Part shown: positions 10,701-22,100 of the stretch, piece by piece
Numbering within the stretch: the stretch's first letter is position 1
Layout of the letters: the number at the start of each line of letters is the position of its first letter
NCBI GenBank assembly: GCA_019648995.1
Contig: BLXT01000362.1
Span: forward strand, 83,110 to 106,734
Direction of reading: 5' to 3'
Length of the DNA stretch: 23,625 nucleotides
DNA from: Plakobranchus ocellatus
Lineage: Eukaryota > Mollusca > Gastropoda > Plakobranchidae
The notes under the pieces: model-generated
Database searches by the model: none
Told to the model about the DNA's origin: nothing
The model's input: the letters and a program-made list of their open reading frames with translations, nothing else
Position numbers and translations under genes: made by a program

Positions 10701-11936
10701 CTTTTTTGAAAGTTTGAGTATAGTGCTCGACAACAAAAGTTATAGACAGAAATCTCTTGTTTTGTTGTTTTTTTTAGTTTAAACTTTATGCTCATTTCAT
10801 TTTTTTTTAATTTGCATTTAAAAATTACATGGATAACAGCTAAGCAGGTGCGTAATGAATTTGTTTATTGTAATGATCAAGAATTGACTTTTATTTTCAA
10901 TCAACATTCATTTATAGCATTCGAGAAGATAGTAACTGACCAAGGCCAAAAGGAGGGGACAGTGTGTACAGATGAGAATGGAGATCTAAACTATTGTCAT
11001 TTTTAAATATTTACATGGGCAAAAACTACTGGAAAAAAAATGCTTATTTTTTATACATGCATCCTGGAAAGTATAATCACAGATATGATTCATCATTTGC
11101 AGCCCAACAGCCTCATAAATCATGAGTATTTTAATGTTGAATAGCAATGATTATTTTGTCTATATATATATTTATTGCACTTGTTCCTTTTAAAGTGAAA
11201 TTTCCCAGTGACACAATGCAGTAGAATAAACAATTCATAAAGGATAAAAGTTTTTGTATTTTTTTTTTTTTTTGAAACATTGCTATACCAATATGAATTA
11301 TTTCCATACTCTGGCCCGTATGTGACAGACATGCAACTTTATGTCAAAGAACATGTTACATGTAATATCTTATATATATCAAAACATTCTGGCTTGTCTT
11401 TCACAAATTATGATTTAAATGGCTTCAATTTTGTAAAAATCCTTCTCTGAGTACAAGGGCTTGGAAGTGTTCTCTGTTCTTCCTTTTTTTTTTCCTTTTT
11501 TTCTTTTTTTTTGTTTGTTTGTGTGTTTATTATGAAAGGATTGGTATTTTCTTACTTTTAAAATGTTTTAGTCTTTTCCCGTATGACTCTTTTTTTTTTC
11601 TAATTGGTTAAAAAGTTCAATCCTTTTCTTTTTTTACTCACCTTTTTTTTTTCTTGCACAGGTGAAGAGCCACGCTACATCCGTGAATGTGAACACAATT
11701 TACTCAAGTCAACACGCCATCGTCTACGCATGCCCGTGCTCAGACGTCATGGCTATTGTGTCCCAGCTCGTAAAAATGACCCTTTCAACCCCTTGGACAC
11801 AACGGATTCCAGGTTTACCTACTGCTTCTGCAACGACTGGAATGGCTGTAATTCAGCCATAGCCAAAAAGATCTCTTTGACCTTCATGGGAATCCTTACC
11901 ATTGTTGCTGTTGTTTTTTCCTCTTTGTTAAGATAG
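7758..11936 (+). CDS. Ly6/uPAR (three-finger) GPI-anchored protein, three exons
   Basis: Coding exons are 7758-7812, 10530-10658 and 11662-11936, joined by GT-AG introns of 2717 and 1003 bp, both phase 1. The spliced product is 152 residues and probably sits on the outer cell surface. Residues 1-18 (MAVHTVITVFLVTLLINY) form a hydrophobic signal peptide. The mature domain has ten cysteines (24, 27, 34, 48, 53, 71, 94, 116, 118, 124), beginning LCHRC and ending YCFCNDWNGCN, the Ly6/uPAR C-x2-C start and CN end. After N125/S126 comes a short spacer and a hydrophobic tail (about 132-151), which fits GPI anchoring. Exon 1 carries the signal peptide, and phase-1 introns are usual for this family. 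The start has a good context (CAAAATGG). The CFC-x-D/W-x-GCN ending recalls invertebrate quiver/sleepless-like Ly6 proteins, modulators of K+ channels and nicotinic receptors, but that subfamily assignment is tentative. Confidence 0.85.
7813..10529 (+). other. intron 1 of the Ly6 gene
   Basis: This 2717-bp phase-1 intron has donor G|GTAAATG and acceptor CTATTTTTAG after a T/C-rich tract. It is AT-rich with several poly-T runs, a G-rich patch at 9496-9516 and a 9-bp perfect inverted repeat at 8620-8662. No further exon is apparent: splicing exon 1 to exon 2 keeps the frame and gives the expected signal peptide followed by LCHRC. Confidence 0.85.
8620..8662. repeat. inverted repeat in Ly6 intron 1
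   Basis: CTCAGCCTC (8620-8628) is the exact reverse complement of GAGGCTGAG (8654-8662), separated by 25 nt. A G-U pair extends the stem by one in RNA. Confidence 0.6.
10659..11661 (+). other. intron 2 of the Ly6 gene
   Basis: This 1003-bp phase-1 intron has donor CCAG|GTAAAAC and acceptor TTCTTGCACAG. Its last 200 bp are dominated by T/C-rich tracts, a strong polypyrimidine region. The short open frames inside lack domain content. Confidence 0.85.
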
Positions 11937-13020
11937 TTTTTGTGTTTGTTTGGTGCCATGAAATTCCTTATGCTGTTTGTGTTTCTTTTCTCACAATCAA
12001 TCTGATGTATTTTGTTTGCAGCTCTCGAATTATTGCAGTGAGTTCCACTTATATTGATTGTTTGTGCACACCTACATCTCTATGAAATTTCTTCTTCCTT
12101 CTACTTTATTTAATGAGAAATTATTTTTATATTGACATTTCTTATTCCCTCTACACAGTATATCAGTTTTTTCGTTCGCACTCTGTATCTGCCATCTTAG
12201 GAGTAGTTTTTGCAAAAGCCTTTTTCTTCTGACCAAACTTTCTCCACCACTCTTTTGTTACATAGCTAAACATTTTTTTTTCTGTAAGCCTACAGACGGG
12301 TGGCATTACCATAGCAACCATGTGAATTCTTTTTTTCAATTTTTCCTGTCAATATTACCTAACAATACTAGACAGAGTCTGTAGGTAAAAGTTTAAAGCA
12401 CTAAGCTCAAATAATTTTTTTCAAAGTGCTTCCTGTAACCCACTTCCACCTTAACTTAAAGATAACATCTTTGAAGCTGGCTTGTTTGGTAAACGCTTTT
12501 CTAAAAGCGTCTAAAGCATGTCATGAAAAAAGTGTACCAATTTGTTCTCTGTAAACGATGTGCTTCTTTATCAAAAATAATGTGAAAGAGGAGAAATATT
12601 TCAAAGGGCTCTTTTACTTTTGTAATAAAACTCAACGAACAGCATGCTTCCTACAAAGATGCAAAATGTGTGTGGGTTGAATTTTTTTTTTTAATTGTCA
12701 CTGAATACATTCCATCTGAGAGATAAAAAATGTATATGAGAACACTGGCTCATATTTTTTATTGCATCCATTTTGCATTGTTTTTTTTTTGTTTTGTTTT
12801 GTTTCATTTTTTTATGTTTGTGAATTTTTTTTAATTAGTGTAGTGTTTATTTGTTTGCTCCCAGCCATTTATTCACGCAAGATGTGACTGATTTGATTTT
12901 TATGGAGTTTACAATTTGGAATCAAACCCTAGTTTCCAGGAGAGAGAGCAAAAATTTGTACATACAAGTTTCATAATCAGATAGAGAATAAATGTGTTAA
13001 AGAGAGTAAAATGTGGAAAA
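11937..13020 (+). other. probable 3' UTR of the Ly6 gene
   Basis: About 1.1 kb of T-rich sequence follows the TAG stop. Candidate AATAAA signals lie at 12624-12629 and 12987-12992. The second is favoured because a GT-rich stretch (TTGTGGGCGTGTC) follows about 35 nt later. An RFX X-box-like palindrome lies at 12305-12318. The UTR extent is inferred. Confidence 0.45.
12987..12992 (+). terminator. favoured polyadenylation signal of the Ly6 gene
   Basis: AATAAA is followed at about 13027 by TTGTGGGCGTGTC, which resembles a GT-rich downstream element. The alternative AATAAA at 12624-12629 is closer to the stop but has a weaker downstream context. Confidence 0.45.
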
Positions 13021-13315
13021 AAGAATTGTGGGCGTGTCTTTATTCACACACTTGAAATTGTTTTATAATGAAATGTACATTACTTAATATCTTATATAAT
13101 ATACATAATACTTGTACTTGCAATATGTCATTTCCATTCAATTCTGTATGTATGAATGTATGTCTCAGTAGATGGTGAATGTACCTTCATTTCATGGCCT
13201 TATTTTTTTTTTAACTTCAACAGAGCTTTATCACATCATTACAATTTCATTTGTTGAATGTTAAACTGTATTGGAAGTGGATTTGCTTGAACAATTCCAA
13301 CTCTTCAGGGTTATA

Positions 13316-13372
13316 GGTTTGAATTCTGCCATTAAGTTCCATAGCATGGCATTGGGCAAAAGGTTTGAATTC
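13316..13372 (+). repeat. possible decayed tRNA-derived SINE fragment
   Basis: GGTTTGAATTC at 13316-13326 is close to the RNA polymerase III B box (GGTTCGAATCC). It is followed by CTGCC and, about 25 nt later, by CATTGGGCAAAAGG, a word resembling the body of several invertebrate tRNA-SINEs. The same 11-mer repeats at 13362-13372. No clear A box is visible upstream, so any element is truncated. Confidence 0.3.
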
Positions 13373-15299
13373 AAGGTTTTATTGAAAATGATTGGTTCTT
13401 AATTTTGTCCAGAACCTATCCTGTAATGCGATTTATCTTTCAAATATGCCATTAGTTTAGTGTCAGCTTGCTCATATTGTTTGTTTGTTTCTTTGACAAA
13501 AAACTTGTACTTAATTTCTTAAGATTCTGTACAAATTTAGTCAATAATAGAAATTTGTAAACATGGCTTCTGACCCCTTTGAACTTCAGTTGACATTTTA
13601 CGTGATAATGTTTATTTCAAACTTCCTTTATGTACACTTCACAACTGAGGACAGTTCATCAACAAAGATGATTTAACTGCCGTAAAATGCCATTTTAGTT
13701 AATGAGTTCAATTCTAAAAAAAGTAGGAAACTATCAATGGCAACCAGACTTAGGATTCTAAAAGCTTGCAGGCTGCAAGAGTTGGACATTCATGTTAAAA
13801 ATTGAAGAGAGCAGAAATGTGGTTTGCCAGGCAAACTTTGAAGTCCATTGACACAAAAAAGGGGAAAAAATTGAACTGGGTCAGTATTGCAAAAAGAAAA
13901 TTTATTTTTAAAAATTCTCAGGAAAGGGCAAGTGAAATGCCTGGAATTAGGATAGCAATCATTTTTTAAATACATGTAGCTACTTTTCACTTTTTCCAAC
14001 TTCATATAAAATTTAAACTTCTCTGTTGATTTACCCGCCCTTATTTGATATTCTGACCAAACATAGATCCCTATGCTTTGAAGATCTTTTTTTTTTCCAA
14101 GATGTAAATTTGAACGAATGGAAATGTTTTGTTTTGTTTTTTATTTTATTTTATTTTGCCTGCTAGTGGATATTATTACTAAGCTGGACATTTTGTTTTT
14201 AAACTTTTGCCTTGTAATTTTCAATATTTTGACATTGTATAAATTTATATAAATGTATTGAAATCATGCAAAGTCATGTTTATTGAAGTGCTAATGGCTG
14301 AATAATATTTGAAAATGTTTTTAATGTATTCATGTATATAACTCTATTTGACCATTAGTAAGTTGGCAAAAACATTCCATTCTCCTCAAAATTCTAACTT
14401 CAGCGAATCTATGCATGATGTATTTACAGACTGCTTATGTAAAGCATTATTCCTCCTTTTCGTTCAAATTTTAGTCCCCTTAATTTGAGCACTTGGGAGT
14501 ACAGAAATATTGGTGATATATTATAACTTACTAGGATAGTTAAGGAAGAAGAAATCACATCAAGAGCTTCAATGAAAATTTGATATAATAAAAAATAAAT
14601 TGTGAGTTTTGACTCAGTTCCTCTGTACTGTTAGTTCTCTTTTAATGGAGTATGAAAAGCTAGAGTCCTTTAAATATTTATTATTTCAGTGAAAATTAAA
14701 GTGAACAGGCAAAAATTGATCTAAAAACTAATCCTTGTCAGGAAAGCAGTTCAGAATTAAATTGCATAAAAGGAATCTTTTAATCGAAAGATTTATTATA
14801 TTATTGGTTCATAACAACATATATGTATATGAAGAAAAGTAAGTTTCAATCCCCATTGAATAGTTTAATTTTTTGCAATCTTGAGAGAAAAAAAAATTCT
14901 AAACTGCATCTTTCTTTTTCCTTTTTCTTTTTTAAATGTGATCCTTATTCTTTTTTAAATGCGATGGAAAAGAGTTGACTTTACATATCATTTTCTACAA
15001 AACTTTCTCAACCTTTTTAGTTTTCCATCACTATTTTCTACATGTATTCATGAAAATTAAGAAACAAGTTTCTGTGACACTGGTTTGCTTCATTTATTTT
15101 GGTTAGTGTACATTTATCTATTTAGACCTTTAATTTTCTGTTTTAAAAAAAAATTAGATTTTTATAAATGCAGTTTCCAGTTGTACATTCCATTTTTCCA
15201 TCTTTACAATAAATGTATATATATGCAGCATTTGCTAAAACTAGTTAAGTTACAAATTCACTGTTAAATCTTTTTTTGTATTTTTGGAACTTAATTTTG

Positions 15300-15710
15300 A
15301 AGTGGATTCCACCTGAATGATGACAGCTTACACCTTTTGGGTAGAAAGTTTTGAAAAATTTGTTACATTTTATTACACTTTAAAATTATTACCATTCTAC
15401 TTTGGACTTTTTAATTCTTTAAATTAAAAAACAGCACTGACTAGCCAGTAAAGTATACTTAAAAATGAAAGAAGTTAAATATCACATTATATACTGTATT
15501 ATTAATAAAACTAGTTTATTCTAAAAACTTTCCATTTAAATGACAGAAGGTTCATGGTGTTCATCATTTTGGTGGATAAAAACTTTCCACCTGAATAATA
15601 GAAAGTCTAGGGTTTCCATTATTCAAGTGGACCCCACCCCAATAGTAGGATCTTTGGCCCTTCATCAATTTGGATGGAAGGTTTTTTAGGGTTCCATCTA
15701 ATTTTCTTTT
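15300..15710. repeat. tandem array of imperfect palindromic units
   Basis: Units of roughly 55 bp start at 15531 and 15586, with a more diverged one near 15635 and partial relatives at about 15301 and 15690. The unit at 15586-15631 pairs TCCACCTGAATAAT with ATTATTCAAGTGGA (13 of 14 positions). GAAA/TTTC extends the stem inward around an 8-nt loop. The unit at 15531-15576 pairs 10 of 13 outer positions. There is no coding potential. Confidence 0.6.
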
Positions 15711-16150
15711 CCCCATTATAAAGATGTAATAGGCTTACCATCCTGAACAATTTTATTAAAAAAAAAAAAAAAATACTTATGCCATTTTTTTATGTTTGCA
15801 ACTGAAGGATGAAAACAATAAAGGTAAACATCAGAGGTGAGCTTTTATCTAAAAGAGCCATCGACTTTTGAATATGGTGTATTTCAATAAATAAAAAAAA
15901 ATAAACATATATTTATAAAAATTCTTTGTTTTGTGCAATATTATATGTTGCCTGATCAGTATCCAATACCCAAGGTTTTTTTTGTTCTCTTTTTTTTTTT
16001 TTGGAAGAAATAGATTGGTCTGTGTGGTTTTAAATCATGGATTTAAATGCAGCGTAACATCATAAAAAAGACATTTGTAGCAAGAACAAGTCTTATTTAT
16101 GTACAAATAGCAATTAGGCACAGTTGCTATAGTATTTTTCATTAAATTTA

Positions 16151-16217
16151 AAATGCTTCCATGATAGCATTTGAATGCTAAGGTGCTGGCATAGGCACCG
16201 GTTTACCAGGTAATGCT
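16151..16217. repeat. cluster of adjacent and competing hairpins
   Basis: AAATGCT (16151-16157) pairs perfectly with AGCATTT (16166-16172) across 8 nt. AGCATT (16166-16171) also pairs with AATGCT (16174-16179). Next come GGTGC/GCACC (16182-16199) and the perfect palindrome TTACCAGGTAA (16203-16213), which overlaps a third AATGCT at 16212-16217. Confidence 0.6.
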
Positions 16218-16864
16218 CTTCATGGATCATATCCATTTTTCTAATTCTATGTTGTTTTTACTCCTGGTCTCATTACATCAAACTTATGAAGTACCTATTC
16301 ACAAAGAAGGCACTTCAGAAGTTTGCATGCAAGCATAGTCGTTGTCTTGACCTGTTGGGCTAGGCCTCTGCTCAAGAAAACTTACCTCCTATACAAGGTT
16401 TTAGCGTACATATATGCTAACTGTGCATTCTGCTTGTGTTCAGGTTAGAAAGCAGCCGAGAGAAGTTGAAAGTTTGAAGTAATATAGAATGCATACTGTT
16501 GTTACAAAGCCACTGTTATCTTATTATTTTTCTCTAAAATACTAGTTGCTTTTTTTAAACAACTGTCAATAATCGGTAACTGGAGAATAGATGTTGTATA
16601 CTAAGGGTCTGGAGCTCTCAGTAATCATCGACTATGTAAATTGGTAAATATGCGGATGCGAAAGAATTTGAGTAAATTTCCAAAGCAATGACTTACTGTA
16701 GCAGTCTCAAACCACATTTTAGGCTTACTACTTTGTGACGATGAACATTCAGCATTCGATTATCTTGTGGATTAAAAGAGAGCTGGCTGTAAATGAATCA
16801 CTGTGATTGAACTTATTTCTTTTATCGGTGTAATGGTCAAACTGCTTTTGTGGATCTCTCATGA

Positions 16865-16950
16865 CAATAATAATAATATAATATGATATTTTATAGTGCA
16901 GATCCATAGTTCAATCACAGCTCTATGCACTTTACATACATATTCATGAA
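16865..16950. repeat. possible dispersed-repeat terminus (AATAATAATA...TTTATAGTGCA)
   Basis: An AAT-rich run leads into TATAGTGCA (16892-16900), which is nearly the reverse complement of TGCACTTTA (16926-16934; 8 of 9). This resembles the widespread TTTATATAGCGC...GCGCTTTACA motif of aquatic invertebrate and fish repeats. The link is from memory and not verified. Confidence 0.3.
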
Positions 16951-17135
16951 AAAACATTCATATGCACATATATAATTCACATCTATACAGAGTAATTAAG
17001 TAAATCATTCAAACGGGCAAACATGGAAAATCAAGATTCTAATATGATTTTAGGGGATATAATACTGTAGGACTGATTCATTTATTGATTGATTGTTGTG
17101 ATGTTTTATGTTGATATTTTTTTTCCTTCACAAAA

Positions 17136-17280
17136 GTGTAATATTACATTGGTTCAAGACCCCACCCCCTTCCCCTTATTCTTTTCTTACATCAAGACCC
17201 CACCCCCTTCCCCTTATTCTTTTCTTACAGGAAAAGAGACCTCCTCTCCCCCCTCCAAGGTGTAAGATTATATTTGAACA
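17136..17280 (+). repeat. 38-bp tandem duplication flanked by a dispersed word
   Basis: 17155-17192 is repeated at 17193-17230 with only the final base changed (T to G). Each copy contains CCCCACCCCCTTCCCC and a TTATTCTTTTCTTACA tail. The 21-bp word shared with 46-66 follows at 17260-17280, and a degenerate version precedes at 17136. Confidence 0.8.
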
Positions 17281-19214
17281 TCCCCTAAGTAACATAATTT
17301 TGTTATTACCAGATTATGCTTTCCTTTTGCAAAATGTTATAACTGTGACAATTGAAAAATCATTCACTCAGTAAAAATTTTATCTTAAATCACAAATACA
17401 AAAGATAAACGCACAATTGAGTCATAATCATCATAATCATTTATTTCAGTCATTACTATAATGGCAAGCCAGGCAATGTAATATTTAAAACAACACAAAG
17501 TTTAGCAGTTTAAAAGAAGAAAAAAAACAAGAGTTGAGAAAAAATTAACAAAAGTTTTAAGAGAGGGAAGAGGAATGAGGATAAGGATTTCTTTGTTTAG
17601 AGTTATTGAATAACACAAAGAAAGCATTGTAAAACTTTAGATCATTTGATAATAGAAATGTGGACTAGAGTTTGAGAATGAAATGAAATACATGTGTGTG
17701 GATACACATCATTGGGGAGATAAACTCCAGGTCAGAGACCTAATTAATTAAAAAATGGCATGTAGTGAATTAAAAAAAAAAAAAAAAAAGTTAAATCAAA
17801 TTCATTTTTTTTAATCATTTTACAATTTCTGAGAGTTAAAAAATTTACAGTATCAAAACTAGAATTTATTAAAGGGTTCTCTATTTGGGCGAAAGAAATA
17901 TACCTATGCTGTTTTTTTTGTTTTCTTCATGAATCAAAGGTGAAGAAAATGACACCCCCCACCCCACCCCCCAAAAAAAAATGTATGAAAAATAGGACAT
18001 AGGATAGAGTTCAAAGACTTTGTCAATTTACATGACTATGTATATATATTGATAAATGATTTGTATGAACCTAAGGAGTATAAAAAATGCAGTGTGAACA
18101 TTGTGTAAGAAAATGAAAGGAGGTTTGAAACACCAAGTAACAGATGAGATACTGAGATATTATTATAAATAAGCATTGAAAAAAAGTGGAAAATCTATAC
18201 AATTAAAATTCTTCCTATCATACACTATTAATAAAAAAAAATTTTCTGAGCATTGTTGGAGGGGGAGAGGGGAAACGAGCTTTCAAAAAAAAAGAAAGGA
18301 ACAAGAAACATAGGTCTATCATACAAGGGTGGCTTGAAGTAATTTCTTTGTCACACACCCCATCCACTGTTGGGTGCTTTCAGGCTTTTTGGCTCTTTAT
18401 AGTAGGCTAGGCGTCAACTGTGGAATAACCTTTATCGCATCCTGTACGCACAACCAGATTTCAGCCTGAGTCAATAAACATACAACTGCTGTCCTATAGT
18501 AAAAAGACTAATAGTTTTCTCATCAGAGAGAGCTGATGACAATGAAAAGAGGTGCCAAGATTATTTGATCATGAGGCCTAAACATTAGTCACATGACAAG
18601 CTCATGACAACCACAACTCCTGCACATTTTAAAGCAAGTTTACTTCCCACTGCACCACTAAATCTCATTTATCCATTTTAAATGAATCACAAGTTGCATT
18701 TTGTGATGTAAATAGGTTTGACTTATTTTGCAAGCAACTCTTCTCCTTGAGTCATGAGCTTTTGAATAATCACAATATAAGTACAGTAGACCACACCTCA
18801 ACCGAAAACGGCTAAACCACAAAGAAATTGAAGAGCCTCCCATTTCTCTTCTTATTCAACATGCAGTAAACTGAAAGCCTTGGCTGCCTTATTATCGCTA
18901 AAGCGAAATAAAAACTACTGGGAAAGCCCAGTCACTGTCCGATTGACCCATAAAAAAAGATCTTGAATTCTTTTACACACCTTGCCCTTCTCTTTCTTTC
19001 TTGCATCACTCCATGCAAACCCAATACTCTTAGTTATTGGTACCTCACACTACAGATGTTTGGCTAAGTCTAGGTCTACTGTACACAAATGCCCATCCCT
19101 TCTCTTCCACCATTCAGTTTACGCAGCGGGACCATGCCAGACACTCCCTAAATGTCAGCGTTAAGCTACAAACACTGTCGCATCACAGCAGGTAATAAAG
19201 CCATCTCTCTTGTT

Positions 19215-19316
19215 GAGAACTTCAGTACCGGAAAACATAGGCGATGATTAAATTGTAAAAGTAGAGGATTTCAGGACCGGAAAACTTACTTAAGCTATGA
19301 TGAAATTGTGAAAGCT
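19215..19316 (+). repeat. diverged ~50-bp tandem duplication
   Basis: Two adjacent segments (about 19215-19263 and 19264-19316) each read a TTCAG-ACCGGAAAAC-like core, then GATGA(T)TAAATTGTAAAAG or TGATGAAATTGTGAAAG. Small indels separate the halves. There is no coding content. Confidence 0.6.
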
Positions 19317-20006
19317 CTATTATTTTGCATCGATAACAGGTGCAAGAACCTCTTAACTGAAAAGGAAAGAGAAACAGATAGAGAGATGGCTAAAAAAGAG
19401 AGAAATATTCAAGAACTAACGATGGGTAAGATTGGTTTAACTTAGTAAATCGGAAGCTGGTAACCCTCCTTTATCAATCCTATTTATTTAATGCGCTATG
19501 CTTAAACCAAAATAAAAATCATACTCTCTAGAATTTCGGCCTAAGTTCCACTGTACTTGAAATTTTTCAAACAATAGCTGTATTATTCTATTAAGAAGAA
19601 AGAAATATGTATTTCAGATGCCAATTTTAAAAAATATGAAATGCTTTTCAGGACTTGGTAGGGCTGATCTAAAAATTTTGTTTAGTATAAAACAATAAAT
19701 AACATGAAAAATGTACAAATCATTCTTCACAAAGCAAGCAAATAAAAATTGATGAGTTACTTTTCCATACAAACCTTTATCATAAACATGCATCAAAATC
19801 AAAATAAATTCAATATAACTATGATTGTATTTAAATATAGAACGAGGTCAGTAGATTAACAGCAATGACTAGAAATTGAAGTAATAATCTACAAAAATAA
19901 TGCTTTTGTAAAAATATAAGTTTCAATCTGCAACATATAAACTTTTGAACAAAATAAGTAACAGACTTCACATTTCATCACTCATATCAATTTTTACATC
20001 ATGATT

Positions 20007-20033
20007 TGTGTGTGTGTGTGTGGGGGGGGGGGG
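20007..20033. repeat. (GT)n followed by a G-run
   Basis: About eight GT units run into 12 consecutive G. This is a second internal poly-G tract, similar to those at the window edges. Confidence 0.93.
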
Positions 20034-21985
20034 TGGAAGCAGCTAAGCAAATTTACAACTTGACTTTCACCTGACAAACTTACAGGACCAAGTAAACATT
20101 TCGCGAGGCTACCTGCATAAAAGTAAATATGTTGAACCCAGAGTTAGACAATACATTACCATTTTTAATTTCATTGTATATATGCACTAATCTTAAATTC
20201 CTTACTCGACTTTATCATTCTACTTTTGATTTTAATAATCTTTAAAGTCAGTGCAACATGAAGTTTTGAGCAGACATTGGTAATGGCAATGTTCAAAATG
20301 GTAGGAGTCCCACCAAGACTGTTCTGGATGTTTAGCAAAACTTAAGTCTGATGAGACTGCACACAAACAGCTGAAGATTCTCAAGCTGTTGCTGCTGAAA
20401 AGAAAACAATAAAGTATATTGGGCAGCAACTAATAAATCTTTAATATCGAATTCCTCAAGAGATAAAAACTGGAATTTTTGTGCAAAATTTAAAATAATA
20501 TGGATTTCATAATGAGAAAAGAAGCAAAACAGTAGGCAGTTTTCTCATCAATTTTCTCTCCAAACTTCACATTTGTAGCTATTTTTATAGATCTGAAACT
20601 AAAAAAAAAAAAATCCGAGCTGCATTTTTTTTTCACTCACAATTATATAATGGACCAAAGTGAGTCAGAAAAAAGTATGTTATAAAAAAGGAAAAGACTT
20701 ACATACAAGCAAAATATAGCTAACGTCTCCATCTTTTCTGGTGACATTCTCAATTTCATGGCTCAACACTACAGTTCTCTTAATAGTCAATGTCATGAGG
20801 GGAAATACAAGCAACTCAAGAAACCATAAACAGATGGAAATAATACAATAATTAAAAAGTTCCATATTAAATCCAATCTGTTTGGAAATAGAAATGAAGC
20901 ATGAATTGTACAAGTAAAATTGTGTTAATGTTTAGCAATAAGTTTATAGAAAAATAGGTTCACACTTGAAAGCAGGCCCTTGGGCATAAAAAAAAAAAAA
21001 AAGTTATGTGATCACAATACTCAGAACAAGCGTTGGGGAAACAAAAGGCCAATTGGTACAAGATACAAGGAAGCAGTAAAATTTGTTGGCTCAGACAGAA
21101 ATCAAGTCAGTTACCACTTGCAAAGAAGCAAGCAACCAACTTTGTAACTGCTCATCCAGGTATTACATGATATCAATTATTAACAGTTTCCCTGAAGCAC
21201 CATGAGACAATTTTGGTGAAAAAATGTCAAAAGTATAACATAGAATGTACATATGTATTTCTCTAACAGATGTCTGTCACAAAATGTCTCAATTTGGGGT
21301 GACTCTACACATTTCATTTACTAAGCAATCTGAAATGTGTAGAAAATTTGATCTCAAGATTTTTAACTTCAAGTAATGTTAAGGTTAAATGGACGTTTGA
21401 TTTAATTTTTTGCATTTGATCTTTACATTGCGTTACTTTCAGTTTCACTTATTCTACCCTGTATATGCCTGCAAGGGAAAAATCTTCAAACCCTTTGCAG
21501 AAAATAACACCAATCATATTGCACATTTATGAATCTTGTTTCTTCAAGGAGACAAGAGTATTGCTGTAAATAAATTTTTAAAACATGTTTCACAACACTT
21601 TAATTTTAAATCTTTGACTTAGTACAACACCCACTTCTAATTAAATTAGTGCAGGGGTTCAAAATACTTAGTTAACGTAAAAAAAAAAAAAGAAGAACTT
21701 TTAACAATCATTAATGTAAAATAGCTAAAAAGCTCTAAGCTAGATTTAGACAGTTAGCTAAGTAGAATAAGTCCACTTTGATCAGCACAGCATTCTGTGA
21801 TGGAATGTTTTGAATTGGTGTGGAAATAAGATTTAAAAACTTTTTGCTGTTGTGAAATGGGACAATTCTATCTTCCATTGTAGAGGTTATGATGCTATTT
21901 TATATATGTTTCTAAACTAGCCTAAATGGAGCATAAAAACTGCAAGCCCCACAAAAATTTGTTTTGAAACTGGATAAGTTAAAAT

Positions 21986-21991
21986 TTTATT
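21986..21991 (-). terminator. candidate polyadenylation signal of zinc-finger gene 2
   Basis: The minus strand reads AATAAA about 110 bp past the stop codon at 22101. It is the nearest canonical signal, but longer 3' UTR forms cannot be excluded. Confidence 0.4.
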
Positions 21992-22100
21992 CCAACTTTT
22001 CAATTCACTGGTTATGAATGTGAAGGAAAATATAGCTCATTTTATGGCTCTCAATCTTTAGATTATTCTAATTATGATTTTACTGCAGATATTAGCCATT

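Larger units (their letters stand above)
13021..21985. other. long non-coding interval between Ly6 and zinc-finger gene 2
   Basis: I found no convincing exon in these 9 kb. Open frames are short (under 90 codons), start at arbitrary ATGs and carry no domain. The interval contains a SINE-like fragment, a palindromic tandem array near 15300-15710, a hairpin cluster near 16151-16217, a 38-bp tandem duplication, a 50-bp diverged duplication, a GT/G tract and many A/T homopolymers. Part of the right end may be 3' UTR of the second zinc-finger gene. Confidence 0.6.

Noticed and set aside
13765-13779. Short perfect palindrome CTTGCA-GGC-TGCAAG
   Set aside because: A single 6-bp stem of this kind is expected by chance in 23 kb.
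17108-17374. 88-codon Pro-rich open frame
   Set aside because: Spans the 38-bp C-rich tandem duplication; proline richness comes from the C-runs.
18520-18539. 7-bp perfect inverted repeat TCATCAG/CTGATGA with 6-nt loop
   Set aside because: Isolated, no tRNA-like or other structured context, so probably chance.
20232-20429. 65-codon minus-strand Cys-rich open frame, considered as an exon
   Set aside because: Cysteine spacing fits no known module, and no convincing splice signals in consistent phase were seen.
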